Numbered from the stretch's first letter, positions 1 through 7,402 are shown. The stretch: 41,352 nt of DNA from Pseudomonadota bacterium (GCA_963205525.1 CAUJJP010000094.1:1-41352); one strand, 5' to 3'. Notes: generated from the sequence alone by a model not told the origin. Made by a program: numbers and translations.

Positions 1-417
1 CGGGAAGAGGTCGAAGATCCACGCCAGACTCGCGGCGTCGAGCGCACCGGCATTCGGTGCCGAGCGCGCCGCGAGCACCATGTTCTCCTGCACCGTGAGG
101 TCGCTGAAGATGCCCATGGTCTCGGGCACGTAGGCGATGCCGAGCTGCGCGATCTGCGGCGTCTGCAGCGCCGCGATGGCCTGGCCGCGGAAACTCAGCT
201 CGCCGCGGCTGGCCGGGTTCAGCCCCATCACGGTGCGCAAGGTGGTGGTCTTGCCGGCGCCGTTGCGGCCCAGCAGCATGGTCACCTCGCCCTCTGGCAC
301 CTCCAGGTCCACCCCGTGCAGGATGTGGTAGGCGCCGATGTGGGTGTGCACGCCGGCCAGGCGCAGCACCGGCGCGGCGGCGGCGACGGCGGCGGATCGG
401 GGTTCGGTGCGGCTCAC
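1..417 (-). CDS. livF: Branched-chain amino acid-type ABC transporter ATPase, LivF-like (3' part outside window)
   Basis: This is the second cytoplasmic ATPase of a Liv-type (HAAT family) uptake transporter, which powers import of a branched-chain amino acid or related compound. The window holds only the first 139 or so codons; the gene runs off the left edge. The start is a GTG at 417 that overlaps the TGA of the preceding livG gene as GTGA, which indicates translational coupling. The protein begins MSRTEPRSAAV. A Walker A motif (GRNGAGKT) lies near residue 50, followed by the Q-loop region with YVPETMGIF, which is typical of LivF (family: YVPQ/E..RxIF). The signature motif and Walker B fall outside. 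The permease genes livH/livM are not seen, so they must lie further left or elsewhere. The substrate cannot be told from the ATPase. Confidence 0.9.
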   Translation of the reverse strand, partial: MSRTEPRSAAVAAAAPVLRLAGVHTHIGAYHILHGVDLEVPEGEVTMLLGRNGAGKTTTLRTVMGLNPASRGELSFRGQAIAALQTPQIAQLGIAYVPETMGIFSDLTVQENMVLAARSAPNAGALDAASLAWIFDLFP

Positions 418-1169
418 GCGCCTTCCTCCGCCGCCAGCCCCAGGTAGGCCTGCTGGACCACCGGGCTGGCGATCACGGTCGCCGGCTCGCCGTCGGCCAC
501 CAGGCGGCCGTTGTGCAGCACGATGATGCGGTCCGAGAGTTCGCGCACCACGTCCATCTTGTGCTCGACGAGCAGGATGCAGCGGTCGCGGCGCGCCTTC
601 AGGGCACGGATCAGGTCCAGGATCACCGGCACGTCGTCCACGCTCATGCCTGCGGTGGGTTCGTCGAACATGTAGACCTTGGGGTCCAGCGCCATCAGCA
701 GCGCCACTTCGAGCTTGCGCTGGTCGCCGTGCGGCAGCGCCGCCGCCGGCTGGTCCAGCTTGTCGCCCAGCGCCACCTGCTGCGCCAGCGCCGCCGCCTC
801 GTCCAGCCAGGACTTGCGGTCCAGCCACACGCGCAGCATCTCCAGGCCGCCGCCGCAGCGCGCCTGCACCGCCAGGCGCACGTTTTCGAGCACGCTGAGG
901 TTGGGGAAGAGCTGGGTCAGCTGGAAGGCGCGGCCGATGCCGCGCCGGGTGCGCAGCGGCGCCGGCAGGCCGGTGATGTCCTGCCCCTGCAGCAGCACGC
1001 GCCCGGCGCTGGCCGGGAGCTGGCCGCTGATGAGGTTGAAGTAGGTCGTCTTGCCGGCGCCGTTGGGGCCGACGATGGCGGTCAGGCTGCCGGCCTCGAA
1101 GCGGCTGGACACCGCGTCGACGGCCACGTGGCCGCCGAATCGGATCGTCAGGTCGCGGGTTTCGAGCAT
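414..1169 (-). CDS. livG: Branched-chain amino acid-type ABC transporter ATPase, LivG-like
   Basis: First ATPase of the Liv-type importer, 251 aa. I start it at the ATG at 1169 (MLETRDLTIRFGG). The frame is open upstream to 1250, but those residues are Pro/Arg-rich and unlike the family. Walker A is GPNGAGKT near residue 36. The family's long insert after Walker A is present, with LRTRRGIGRAFQLTQLFPNLSVLENVRLA. The signature motif is degenerate (LPHGDQRKLEVA, where LivG usually has LSYGQQRRLEIA). Walker B reads VYMFDEPTAGM, with H-loop LLVEHKMD. It ends in a 4-bp overlap with livF. The substrate-binding protein gene lies 132 bp upstream, and the gap contains GC-rich stem-loops. ABC type is secure; the exact substrate is unknown. 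Confidence 0.93.
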   Translation of the reverse strand: MLETRDLTIRFGGHVAVDAVSSRFEAGSLTAIVGPNGAGKTTYFNLISGQLPASAGRVLLQGQDITGLPAPLRTRRGIGRAFQLTQLFPNLSVLENVRLAVQARCGGGLEMLRVWLDRKSWLDEAAALAQQVALGDKLDQPAAALPHGDQRKLEVALLMALDPKVYMFDEPTAGMSVDDVPVILDLIRALKARRDRCILLVEHKMDVVRELSDRIIVLHNGRLVADGEPATVIASPVVQQAYLGLAAEEGA

Positions 1170-1181
1170 GAAGCGTCCAGG

Positions 1182-1300
1182 CCCGGGCGGCGCCCGGGGT
1201 TCAAGAGATGGCGGGAATAGGCCTGCCGCGGCGCTCCACGCGGCCGGCAAGAACCCGGGGCCGGACGGGCGCGCGACGCCGCGCGGCCCGCCCGCGGGCC
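1182..1300 (-). promoter_or_regulatory. Intercistronic stem-loops between binding-protein gene and livG
   Basis: Directly after the stop codon of the binding-protein gene (leftward) come two compact GC-rich hairpins. One has arms GGCCCGC and GCGGGCC at 1285-1291 and 1294-1300 with a 2-nt loop. The other has arms CCCGGGC and GCCCGGG at 1182-1188 and 1192-1198 with a 3-nt loop. Neither is followed by a T-run. In many binding-protein-dependent operons such intercistronic hairpins stabilise the upstream message or attenuate read-through, so that the binding protein is made in excess. That role here is inference. Confidence 0.5.
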
Positions 1301-1301
1301 T

Positions 1302-2498
1302 TCAGCGCTTGTTGCGGATCGGGATGTTCAGCTCCGCGGCCGGGATCACGCGCACCAGCTCGGGCACGCCCCAGGCGAAGGCGGGGTCGTTCTTGATGCG
1401 GAAATGGAACATGTCCTGCATCGCCTGGTGATCCTCCTTGCGGAAGGTCATCTTGCCCTTGGGGGTCTCGAAGCTCATGCCCTCCATGGCGCCGATGAGC
1501 TTGTTGGTGGCGGTGTCGCCACCGGTCTTCTTCAGCGCCTCGACCACCGCCATCGCCGCGCTCATGCCACCGGCGGTGAAGAAGTCTGGCGGTGACTTGA
1601 ACTGCTTGTAGTGGTTGGCCACCAGCCACTCGTTGGCCTTGTTCTGCGGGATCCCGAAGTAGTAGTACAGCGCGCCTTCCATGCCGGGGAAGTTCTTGTA
1701 GGCCACCATCGCCGGCAGGATGTTGCCGCCGGTGGCGAGCTTGATGCCGTAGCGCTTGTCCAGCTCCAGGTCGGCGATCTTGGGGAAGGGCGTGGGCGCG
1801 CCCGACCAGCCCACCGAGAGGTATTTGTTGCCCTTCTCGTTCTTGAGCGCGTCGATGATGCGCTGCAGACCGGCGGTGAAGTCGGTCGTGCCCACGGGCA
1901 GGTATTCCTCGTGGACGATCTTCGCCTTCTTGGTGAACTCCTTGGCCGCCTTCACGCCGTCACGGCCGAAGGCGTTGTCGTTGGCCAGGACGGCGATCAC
2001 GTTGCCCGGCTGGTCGAGCGCGGCGGCGTTGGCGGCGGCGTCCTGGCTGCTGTTGCGGCCGGTGCGGAAGATGTACTTGTTCCACTTGTCGCCGGTGATC
2101 GAGTCGGCCACCGCCGGCTCGACGATCAGGATCTTCTTGTACTCCTCGGCCACCGGCAGCATGGCCAGCGCCACCGGGCTGGCGGTGGGGCCGACCGCGA
2201 TGTCGACCTTGTCGTCGGCGTAGGCGGCGGCGAGCTGGGCCTTGCCCACGTCGGGCTTGCCCTGGTCATCCTTCTCGATCACCACCAGCTTCTTGCCGGC
2301 CACCGTCAGGGTGCCGCCGGTGGCGTAGTCCAGCCCCATGTGGAAGCCGACGATCATCTGCTTGGCATAGGCCTCCAGCGGGCCGGTCTTGCTCTGGATG
2401 ACGGCGATCTTCACCTCGCCGGCGGCCTGCACGGCGGCGGGCAGGGCGAGGACGGCAGCCGACACGGCGGCAAGGGCAAGGGTCTGGCGTCGCTTCAT
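1302..2498 (-). CDS. Periplasmic substrate-binding protein of a Liv-type ABC transporter
   Basis: Type I periplasmic binding protein (Leu/Ile/Val-binding, Peripla_BP_6 family), 398 aa, which delivers substrate to the LivHMGF membrane complex. It begins MKRRQTLALAAVSAAVLALPA, a classical Sec signal peptide with likely cleavage after VQAAG near residue 26. The mature start (GEVKIAVIQSKTGPLEAYAKQM) follows the family pattern of strand, loop and 'TGP' ligand-binding turn. The later segment VDIAVGPTASPVALAMLPVAEEYKK is also typical. The sequence is not close enough to E. coli LivJ for me to assign leucine/isoleucine/valine; related binding proteins carry aromatic acids, amides or urea. It is the first gene of the operon and sits 36 bp downstream of a sigma-54-type promoter, unusual for a housekeeping amino-acid porter, so the substrate may be a conditionally used carbon or nitrogen source. 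Confidence 0.9.
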   Translation of the reverse strand: MKRRQTLALAAVSAAVLALPAAVQAAGEVKIAVIQSKTGPLEAYAKQMIVGFHMGLDYATGGTLTVAGKKLVVIEKDDQGKPDVGKAQLAAAYADDKVDIAVGPTASPVALAMLPVAEEYKKILIVEPAVADSITGDKWNKYIFRTGRNSSQDAAANAAALDQPGNVIAVLANDNAFGRDGVKAAKEFTKKAKIVHEEYLPVGTTDFTAGLQRIIDALKNEKGNKYLSVGWSGAPTPFPKIADLELDKRYGIKLATGGNILPAMVAYKNFPGMEGALYYYFGIPQNKANEWLVANHYKQFKSPPDFFTAGGMSAAMAVVEALKKTGGDTATNKLIGAMEGMSFETPKGKMTFRKEDHQAMQDMFHFRIKNDPAFAWGVPELVRVIPAAELNIPIRNKR

Positions 2499-2534
2499 GC
2501 GGGGGTCTCCGGTGCGATGGGGATGAAGTCCTAT

Positions 2535-2551
2535 CGCAACACCCGTGCCAA
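2535..2551 (-). promoter_or_regulatory. Sigma-54 (RpoN) -24/-12 promoter of the Liv-type operon
   Basis: Read leftward, the sequence is TTGGCACG-GGTG-TTGCG, matching the RpoN consensus YTGGCACG-N4-TTGCW at all conserved positions, including the invariant GG (-24) and GC (-12) with correct spacing. The -12 element lies about 37 bp upstream of the binding-protein ATG at 2498, leaving a short 5' leader. This implies that transcription needs an enhancer-binding activator. Candidate activator sites lie 60-130 bp upstream. Confidence 0.85.
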
Positions 2552-2609
2552 ACGGGATTTATTCGCGTTAACCCTCGGGTTTCAACCCGGACGCCCTCTC
2601 GTTCGTCCG

Positions 2610-2680
2610 TGTCTCGGACAAGCAGACTTCGCGCTCGTCTCGATTCCGGACATGTCGCATGTCTCAGATCGAGACATGCG
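2610..2680. promoter_or_regulatory. Candidate upstream activator sites (TGTCTC/GAGACA dyads)
   Basis: A perfect inverted repeat with 10-bp arms, CGCATGTCTC at 2656-2665 and GAGACATGCG at 2671-2680, is separated by 5 bp. A weaker related dyad TGTC-TCG-GACA sits at 2610-2620, and a further GTCTCG lies between them. The main dyad centre is about 120 bp upstream of the -24 element, a typical enhancer distance for a sigma-54 activator. The motif is not the NtrC site (GCACCA-N5-TGGTGC). The end of the FmdE-like gene at 2688 abuts this region, so a terminator role for the large hairpin is an alternative. Confidence 0.55.
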
Positions 2681-2687
2681 CAGCCGC

Positions 2688-3314
2688 TCAGCGTCCCGTC
2701 TGGACCGCCTTCACGACCACCACCTCGGGGTCGTCGGCGTGCTGCAGCAGCAGGCGCTGCACGCGCGCCTGCCACAGGGCGCCGAACTGGCGCTCGGCCT
2801 CGAGGTCGCCCGGGTCGGACATGGCGCGCATCATGGCCTCGCGCTGGCCGGGGTCGCCGGGAACGAGTTCCAGCCGCGTCCAGGCGTCGACCGCACGCCC
2901 CTGGTCCAGGCGTGTGAAGCGCAGCTCGCCCTCGATGTCGGCCGCGAAACGCATCAGGTCGCGGCGCACGAAGCGCCCGCCTATGCCTTTGAAGCCCTCG
3001 TCCCCGGCGGCACCGGTGACCAGCCCGACCACCCGCGCCACGACACCGGTGACCCCGGCGTCCGCAGGATCGCGCAACTCGACCCGCACCCCGCCGCGCT
3101 GGGCGATCTCGCCCGGGTACAGAGCAGCGAGGGCGGCGCGCGCCATGAGCCAGGCCGCCGCCACCGTGGGGCAGGAATGGCCGGCGAGCTTGACCGCGTC
3201 GACGTACTCATAGTCCAGGACACCGCCTTCGGCGGCACCGAGGAAGGCCGCCAGCGGGTCGCGCATGCGGATGCGCGGGGCCTGGGCGAAGAAGGCGGGC
3301 AAGCTGGGGTTCAT
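2688..3314 (-). CDS. FmdE-like domain protein of unknown function, last gene of the suf-nsrR operon
   Basis: A 208-aa soluble protein with no signal peptide or membrane segment. The most telling stretch is KLAGHSCPTVAAAWLMARAAL near residues 43-63, which resembles the 'GH.CPG' core of the FmdE domain (first described in the formylmethanofuran dehydrogenase operon). A second conserved-looking block is VTGVVARVVGLVTGAAGDEGFKGI near 88-112. There is one cysteine, in HSCP, and the C-terminal zinc-ribbon of longer FmdE proteins is absent. It follows nsrR by 70 bp, across a 13-bp inverted repeat, in the same direction as the suf genes. That places it with Fe-S assembly and nitric oxide response, but no biochemical role can be read from the sequence. 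The FmdE assignment is by eye. Confidence 0.72.
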   Translation of the reverse strand: MNPSLPAFFAQAPRIRMRDPLAAFLGAAEGGVLDYEYVDAVKLAGHSCPTVAAAWLMARAALAALYPGEIAQRGGVRVELRDPADAGVTGVVARVVGLVTGAAGDEGFKGIGGRFVRRDLMRFAADIEGELRFTRLDQGRAVDAWTRLELVPGDPGQREAMMRAMSDPGDLEAERQFGALWQARVQRLLLQHADDPEVVVVKAVQTGR

Positions 3315-3331
3315 GGGAGCTTTCTGGGTTC

Positions 3332-3385
3332 AGAGCCTGTGAAGATATGCACCATGCCCACGTGAGTCTTACCTTCACAGGCTCT
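3332..3385. repeat. 13-bp perfect inverted repeat between nsrR and the FmdE-like gene
   Basis: Arms AGAGCCTGTGAAG (3332-3344) and CTTCACAGGCTCT (3373-3385) are perfect complements separated by 28 bp. Read leftward, the first arm begins at the nsrR stop codon itself. There is no T-tract, so it is a poor intrinsic terminator. It may be an mRNA hairpin separating nsrR from the next gene, or a small dispersed palindrome. Confidence 0.7.
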
Positions 3386-3828
3386 CAGGCCGGCATCTGG
3401 CGCACCACGCGCTGGCCCCTGGCCGGCGCGGTGCCGGCGATGTCGGCCAGGGTGGTGGCGTCGAGGACGGCGAGGAAGGCGTGCAGCGCGCGCGCGAACA
3501 CGCCGCGCAGCCGGCAGCCGGCGGCCAGGGCGCAGCGGTCGACCGCGGGGTCGAAGCACTCGACGACGCGCAGGTCGCTTTCCGCCAGCCGCACCACGTC
3601 GCCGATGCGGATCTCGGCCGCCGGACGCAGCAGGCGCACGCCGCCGGAACGCCCGCGCACGGTCTCCAGCAGCCCGGCACGGCCGAGGTCGGCGACGATC
3701 TTCATCACGTGGTTGCGCGCCAAACCCTGGTTCTCGGCCAGCTCGGCCACCGTGACCCGGCGTTGCGGGTGCTGCGCGCAGTACATCAGCACGCGCAGCG
3801 TGTAGTCGGTGTGGTCGGCCAGCCGCAT
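3385..3828 (-). CDS. nsrR: Rrf2-family nitric oxide-sensing repressor NsrR
   Basis: A 147-aa Rrf2-family winged-helix regulator starting MRLADHTDYTLRVLMYCA, the usual NsrR N-terminus (E. coli MQLTSFTDYGLRALIY). The recognition region GLARNHVMKIVADLGRAGLLETVRGRSGGVRL is strongly NsrR-like, including the RNH.(V/M)KI motif. Three cysteines at residues 91, 99 and 105 (CX7CX5C) match the cluster-ligand spacing of Bacillus-type NsrR rather than IscR (CX5CX5C). NsrR carries an Fe-S cluster, binds DNA in its absence of NO and is released when NO nitrosylates the cluster. The gene lies 35 bp after sufT in the suf operon, and an NsrR-type operator overlaps the sufB promoter, so it probably represses its own operon. 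The frame is open far upstream, but the ATG at 3828 gives the family start. Confidence 0.92.
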   Translation of the reverse strand: MRLADHTDYTLRVLMYCAQHPQRRVTVAELAENQGLARNHVMKIVADLGRAGLLETVRGRSGGVRLLRPAAEIRIGDVVRLAESDLRVVECFDPAVDRCALAAGCRLRGVFARALHAFLAVLDATTLADIAGTAPARGQRVVRQMPA

Positions 3829-3863
3829 GGGGTTCGCGCTCGCAGCGATCCGTGCCGCGCGGC

Positions 3864-4412
3864 CTACATGCCCAGCGCGAGCCGGGCCGCTTCGGACAGC
3901 CGGTAGCGGTCCCAGGGCGGGTCGAACACCAGCCGCACGTCGACGTGGCCGATCGGCGGCAGCGCCAGCACCTTGTCCGCCACCTCGTTGGCCAGCACCT
4001 CGCCCATGCCGCAGCCGGGCGCGGTCAGGGTGAGGTCGATCGCCACCTTGTAGCGGCCGTCGTCCTGCGGCTCGATCTCGCAGTTGTAGATCAGCCCGAG
4101 GTCGACGATGTCGATCGGGATCTCGGGGTCGTAGCAGGTCTTGAGGGTGTCCCAGACCAGGTCGTTGACCTCGTCCTGGGTGGCGTCGGCCGGCAGCGTG
4201 GGCGGCGGCGGCGGCACCGCGCGGCCGATCACGTCGGCGTCCTTGCCGTCGATGCGCACCAGCTGGCCGCCGGCGACGACGCTGAAGCTGGAGCCCAGCG
4301 CCTGGGTGATGGTGACCTGGGTCCCGGCCGGGATCTCGATCGGGTCTCCGCTGGGCACGCACTGCGCGTTCACCGCGCGCGTGGTGACGGTCTTTTCCTG
4401 CTGCAGCCTCAT
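3864..4412 (-). CDS. sufT: Fe-S cluster assembly factor SufT (MIP18/DUF59 family)
   Basis: A 182-aa protein. The N-terminal half (MRLQQEKTVTTRAVNAQCVPSG...) has the lipoyl-like beta segment found in long SufT proteins (IPAGTQVTITQALGSSFSVV). The C-terminal half from about residue 85 is a MIP18/DUF59 domain: LVWDTLKTCYDPEIPIDIVDLGLIYNCEI, then LTLTAPGCGMGEVLANEV, with the conserved cysteine in the APGCGMG motif, and FDPPWDRYRLSEAAR at the end. SufT proteins help mature or deliver Fe-S clusters, especially under heavy demand; that is family knowledge. The start ATG at 4412 overlaps the sufU stop as ATGA, so the two are translationally coupled. Confidence 0.92.
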   Translation of the reverse strand: MRLQQEKTVTTRAVNAQCVPSGDPIEIPAGTQVTITQALGSSFSVVAGGQLVRIDGKDADVIGRAVPPPPPTLPADATQDEVNDLVWDTLKTCYDPEIPIDIVDLGLIYNCEIEPQDDGRYKVAIDLTLTAPGCGMGEVLANEVADKVLALPPIGHVDVRLVFDPPWDRYRLSEAARLALGM

Positions 4413-4909
4413 TGCGCGGCTCCCTGTGCCGTCGAGTTGCCGCCGCCCGCCGGGTCGACGACGATGTCCGGATCTTCCTGTGCCGCCTGGCCCGCGAGCG
4501 CGTGCATCAGCGCGTGCCAGCCCAGCAAGGCGCACTTGACGCGGCTGGGGTAGCGGCGCACCGCCGCCAGGCTGACGAGCTTGCCGAGGTCGGCTTCCTC
4601 GGGTTCGAGCTGGCCGGTGATGACGGCGCGAAAACGCTGCTGCAGCGCGCTCGCGTCGGCCACCGGCTGGCCGCGCACGGCCTCGCTCATCATGGACGCC
4701 GAGGCGATGCAGATCGCGCAGCCGCGGCCGTCGAAGCGGATCTCGCGCAGCGTGTCGCCGTCCACCTGCAGCTGCACGCGCACGTCGTCGCCGCACTGCG
4801 GGTTGCGCCCGCGCGCCTCGTGGGTGGGCTGCGCCAGGCTGCCGAAGTTGCGCGGCGAGCGCTTGTGTTCCAGCACCAGCTGCTGGTAGAGGTCGAAGTC
4901 GGCGCTCAT
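4409..4909 (-). CDS. sufU: SUF sulfur-transfer protein SufU
   Basis: A 166-aa IscU-fold protein of the SufU type. It begins MSADFDLYQQLVLEHKRSPRNFG, the family N-terminus. Zinc/sulfur ligand motifs are all present: NPQCGDD (Cys41, Asp43), GRGCAICIASASMMSEAV (Cys near 66) and SRVKCALLGWHAL (Cys near 129). The insert between the second and third cysteines (GQPVADASALQQRFRAVITG) is the hallmark that separates SufU from IscU scaffolds. SufU accepts persulfide sulfur from SufS. It is best known from Firmicutes and Actinobacteria; here it replaces SufE in a betaproteobacterial operon, and no sufA or sufE is present. It overlaps sufS upstream (ATGA) and sufT downstream. Confidence 0.95.
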   Translation of the reverse strand: MSADFDLYQQLVLEHKRSPRNFGSLAQPTHEARGRNPQCGDDVRVQLQVDGDTLREIRFDGRGCAICIASASMMSEAVRGQPVADASALQQRFRAVITGQLEPEEADLGKLVSLAAVRRYPSRVKCALLGWHALMHALAGQAAQEDPDIVVDPAGGGNSTAQGAAQ

Positions 4910-6177
4910 CGCAGCATCTCCAGCGCCTGCGCCACGCCCTCGATCAGGCGCTCGACCTCGGCGTGGGTGTTGTAGAGGGCGAAGGAGGCGCGCGTCGTCG
5001 GCCCCTGGCAGAGCTGCTCCAGCAGCGGCTGCGCGCAGTGCCAGCCGGTGCGCACCGCGATGCCGCGGCTGTCGAGCACGGTGCCGATGTCGTGCGGATG
5101 CACCTCGTCGACGACGAAGGAGACGATCGCGCTGCCGCGCACCTCGCGCGAGAGCACGCGCACGCCGGGCAGCGCCTGCAGGCCGGCGGCGGCGTGCTCG
5201 CGCAGCGCCTCGACGTGGGTCGCGATCACCTCGCGGCCGATGCCGTCGATGAACGCCGCCGCCGCCGCGAGGCCGACCGCGCCGCCGACGTTGGGCGTGC
5301 CGCCCTCCAGCCGCTGCGGCACGTCGGCAAAGCCGGCGTCGGTGGCCGACACCCACTCCACCATGTCGCCGCCCATGCGCAGCGGCACCAGGCGGGCGAG
5401 CGCCTCGCGCCGCCCGACGAGGGCGCCGGTGCCCATGGGGCCGTACATCTTGTGGCCGGAGAAGGCCATGAAGTCGCAGGGCAGCGAGGCGATCGCGGGC
5501 ACCTCGTGCGACACCGCCTGCGCGGCGTCGAGCACGGTGAGGGCGCCGACCTCGTGTGCCATCGCCAGCAGCTCTTCGTAGGGCGGGCGCTCGCCGCTGC
5601 CGTTGGCGCAGGCGGTGACCGAGAACACGCGCGTGCGTGCGCTCAGCAGCGGCGCCAGCGCGGCGGCCGAGATCCGGCCTTCGGCGTCCGGCGGCAGCAC
5701 GCGCAGCCGGGCGCCGCTGCGCCGCGCCGCGAGCTGCCAGGGCACCAGGTTGGCGTGGTGCTCCAGGCCGCTGACCACGATCTCGTCGCCCGGCTTCAGC
5801 CAGGCCGGCTGCAGCGCGCCTTCGCCGCCGCCCGAGGGCATGCCGGGCAGCGACAGGCCTTGCGCCACCGTGTTCAGCGCCTCGGTGGTGCCGGAGGTGA
5901 AGACCAGCGCGTGCCCGTCGTCGGCGCCGACGAAGGCGGCCAGGCGCTCCCGCGCCGCCTCGTAGGCGTCGGTGGCGCGCTGGCTCAGGGTGTGCACGCC
6001 GCGGTGGATGTTGGCGCGGTCGCGGGTCTCGAAGTGCCGCATGGCGTCGATCACCGCCAGCGGCATCTGGGTCGTCGCCGCGTTGTCCAGGTAGGCCAGC
6101 GGCTGGCCGCCGACCTCTTGCGCCAGCACCGGAAAGGCGCTCGTCATGGCGTCGCCGCCGGGAAGCCTGTCACCCAT
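4906..6177 (-). CDS. sufS: Cysteine desulfurase SufS
   Basis: A 423-aa group II PLP-dependent cysteine desulfurase that removes sulfur from L-cysteine and passes it to SufU. Visible hallmarks are YLDNAATTQMP near residue 30, NIHRGVHTLSQRAT, the PLP-binding lysine in FSGHKMYGPMGTG, and the active-site cysteine in RTGWHCAQPLLEQL near residue 380 (the usual motif is RTGHHCAQP, so Trp replaces His here). I use the ATG at 6177, which overlaps the sufD end by 8 bp; a second ATG eleven codons in (MTSAFPVLAQE) is possible. It sits mid-operon between sufD and sufU. Confidence 0.95.
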   Translation of the reverse strand: MGDRLPGGDAMTSAFPVLAQEVGGQPLAYLDNAATTQMPLAVIDAMRHFETRDRANIHRGVHTLSQRATDAYEAARERLAAFVGADDGHALVFTSGTTEALNTVAQGLSLPGMPSGGGEGALQPAWLKPGDEIVVSGLEHHANLVPWQLAARRSGARLRVLPPDAEGRISAAALAPLLSARTRVFSVTACANGSGERPPYEELLAMAHEVGALTVLDAAQAVSHEVPAIASLPCDFMAFSGHKMYGPMGTGALVGRREALARLVPLRMGGDMVEWVSATDAGFADVPQRLEGGTPNVGGAVGLAAAAAFIDGIGREVIATHVEALREHAAAGLQALPGVRVLSREVRGSAIVSFVVDEVHPHDIGTVLDSRGIAVRTGWHCAQPLLEQLCQGPTTRASFALYNTHAEVERLIEGVAQALEMLR

Positions 6178-7402
6178 TGCTGCCTCCTGCGGCGCTGCTG
6201 GTCAGGTGTTGCGTCAGGGCGTCGGCCAGCGCCGGCGTGGCGCCGACGCGCTCGGCCAGCGCTTCGTCGTCCAGCCCGCGCACGAGCACCGCCGCCGCCA
6301 TGCCCTGCAGGATCAGCGCCAGCGCGGTGGCCTCGTCCAGCCCGCGCTGGCGCGCCATGAACAGCGCCTCCTCGGGCAGCCGGCCCCAGGTGGCGCCGTG
6401 CGCGGCCTGCACCGCGTCGTCCTCGATTTCGAGCTGCGGCCGCATGACCAGCCGCGGTGCGCCCGAGGTGGGGATGCCGGCCAGGTGCTGGCCGATGTCG
6501 GCGTCGTCGGCGCCCGGGCGCACATGGGCGTGCAGGTCGGCCACCGCCAGCGCGCGTTCGCGCGCCAGCGCCAGCACGTCGACCTGGCTCGCGGTGCGGC
6601 GCGCCGCGTGGTCCACCCGCACCTGGCGCTCGACCTTGCTGCCGTCGGCCAGCAGCACGCTGGCCAGGCGGGCGTGGGCGTCGTCGCCTTCCAGGCTGAC
6701 GAGGGCGCGCTGCAGGTGGTAGGCGCTGCCGCCGGCGAGCATGGACTGGCCGTAGAAGGCGCCGCGCCCGAGCTGCAGCTGCAGGTGGTGGGCGACGCGG
6801 TCGCCGGCCGCCGGCTGCACGCGCCGCCAGTGCTGCAAGCGCGCCCCCGCGCCCAGGCGGACGTGGATCTGCAGGTTCTGCACCGCGTCGCGTGCGCAGG
6901 CGCTGCCGTCGCGCTCGTGGGTCTCGATCAGCACGCAGCGCGCGCCGGGCTCGAGCTCGACCACCAGCAGCGGCGCTTCCACCGCTTCGCGCGGCAGGTG
7001 GCGCAGTTGCAGCAGCAAGGGCTCGGCCGCGCTGTCAGCCGGCGCGCCTATGCGCAGGCGCAGGCCCTGGCGCACGAGCGCACGGTGCGCCCAGGCGAAG
7101 GGCGCGCCGCCGAGCTCGTCGCCCGGCAGCGGCAGGCCGGCAAGCAGCTCGCGGCGCTGCACGCTGTCGCTGGCGTCCAGCCAGCGCGCGTCCACCAGCC
7201 CCGGGTTGCCCACCGGGTGCAGGGTCCAGCCTGCGCCCGCCAGCGGCGAGGCGTCGCAGCCGGCGCGGGTTTCGTCGCCCAGCCAGACCGCGGCTGGCGG
7301 CGGCGGCAGGAAGCGGAAGGCATCGATGGCGCGGAACTGCCAGCCGCCCTCGTCGAGCAGCTTCGCGCGCGCGGCGATCGCATCGGCGCGGGCGGTGTCC
7401 AT
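6170..7402 (-). CDS. sufD: Fe-S cluster assembly protein SufD
   Basis: A 410-aa SufBD-family beta-helix subunit of the SufBC2D scaffold. The C-terminal part has the diagnostic block PTSGAPRLVMRPQLEIEDDAVQAAHGATWG then [21 protein letters not shown], with the conserved His of the 'AAHGA' motif. The N-terminal 150 residues are divergent (VWLGDETRAGCDASPLAGAG), as usual for SufD. It has no ATPase motif; it pairs with SufB and with SufC. Its ATG shares one base with the sufC stop (TGATG). Confidence 0.93.
   Translation of the reverse strand: MDTARADAIAARAKLLDEGGWQFRAIDAFRFLPPPPAAVWLGDETRAGCDASPLAGAGWTLHPVGNPGLVDARWLDASDSVQRRELLAGLPLPGDELGGAPFAWAHRALVRQGLRLRIGAPADSAAEPLLLQLRHLPREAVEAPLLVVELEPGARCVLIETHERDGSACARDAVQNLQIHVRLGAGARLQHWRRVQPAAGDRVAHHLQLQLGRGAFYGQSMLAGGSAYHLQRALVSLEGDDAHARLASVLLADGSKVERQVRVDHAARRTASQVDVLALARERALAVADLHAHVRPGADDADIGQHLAGIPTSGAPRLVMRPQLEIEDDAVQAAHGATWGRLPEEALFMARQRGLDEATALALILQGMAAAVLVRGLDDEALAERVGATPALADALTQHLTSSAAGGSNG

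Noticed and set aside
1611..3365. Long plus-strand open frame opposite the binding-protein and FmdE-like genes
   Set aside because: The translation is His/Val/Gly/Arg-rich shadow sequence; the minus strand encodes a signal peptide and periplasmic binding protein fold.
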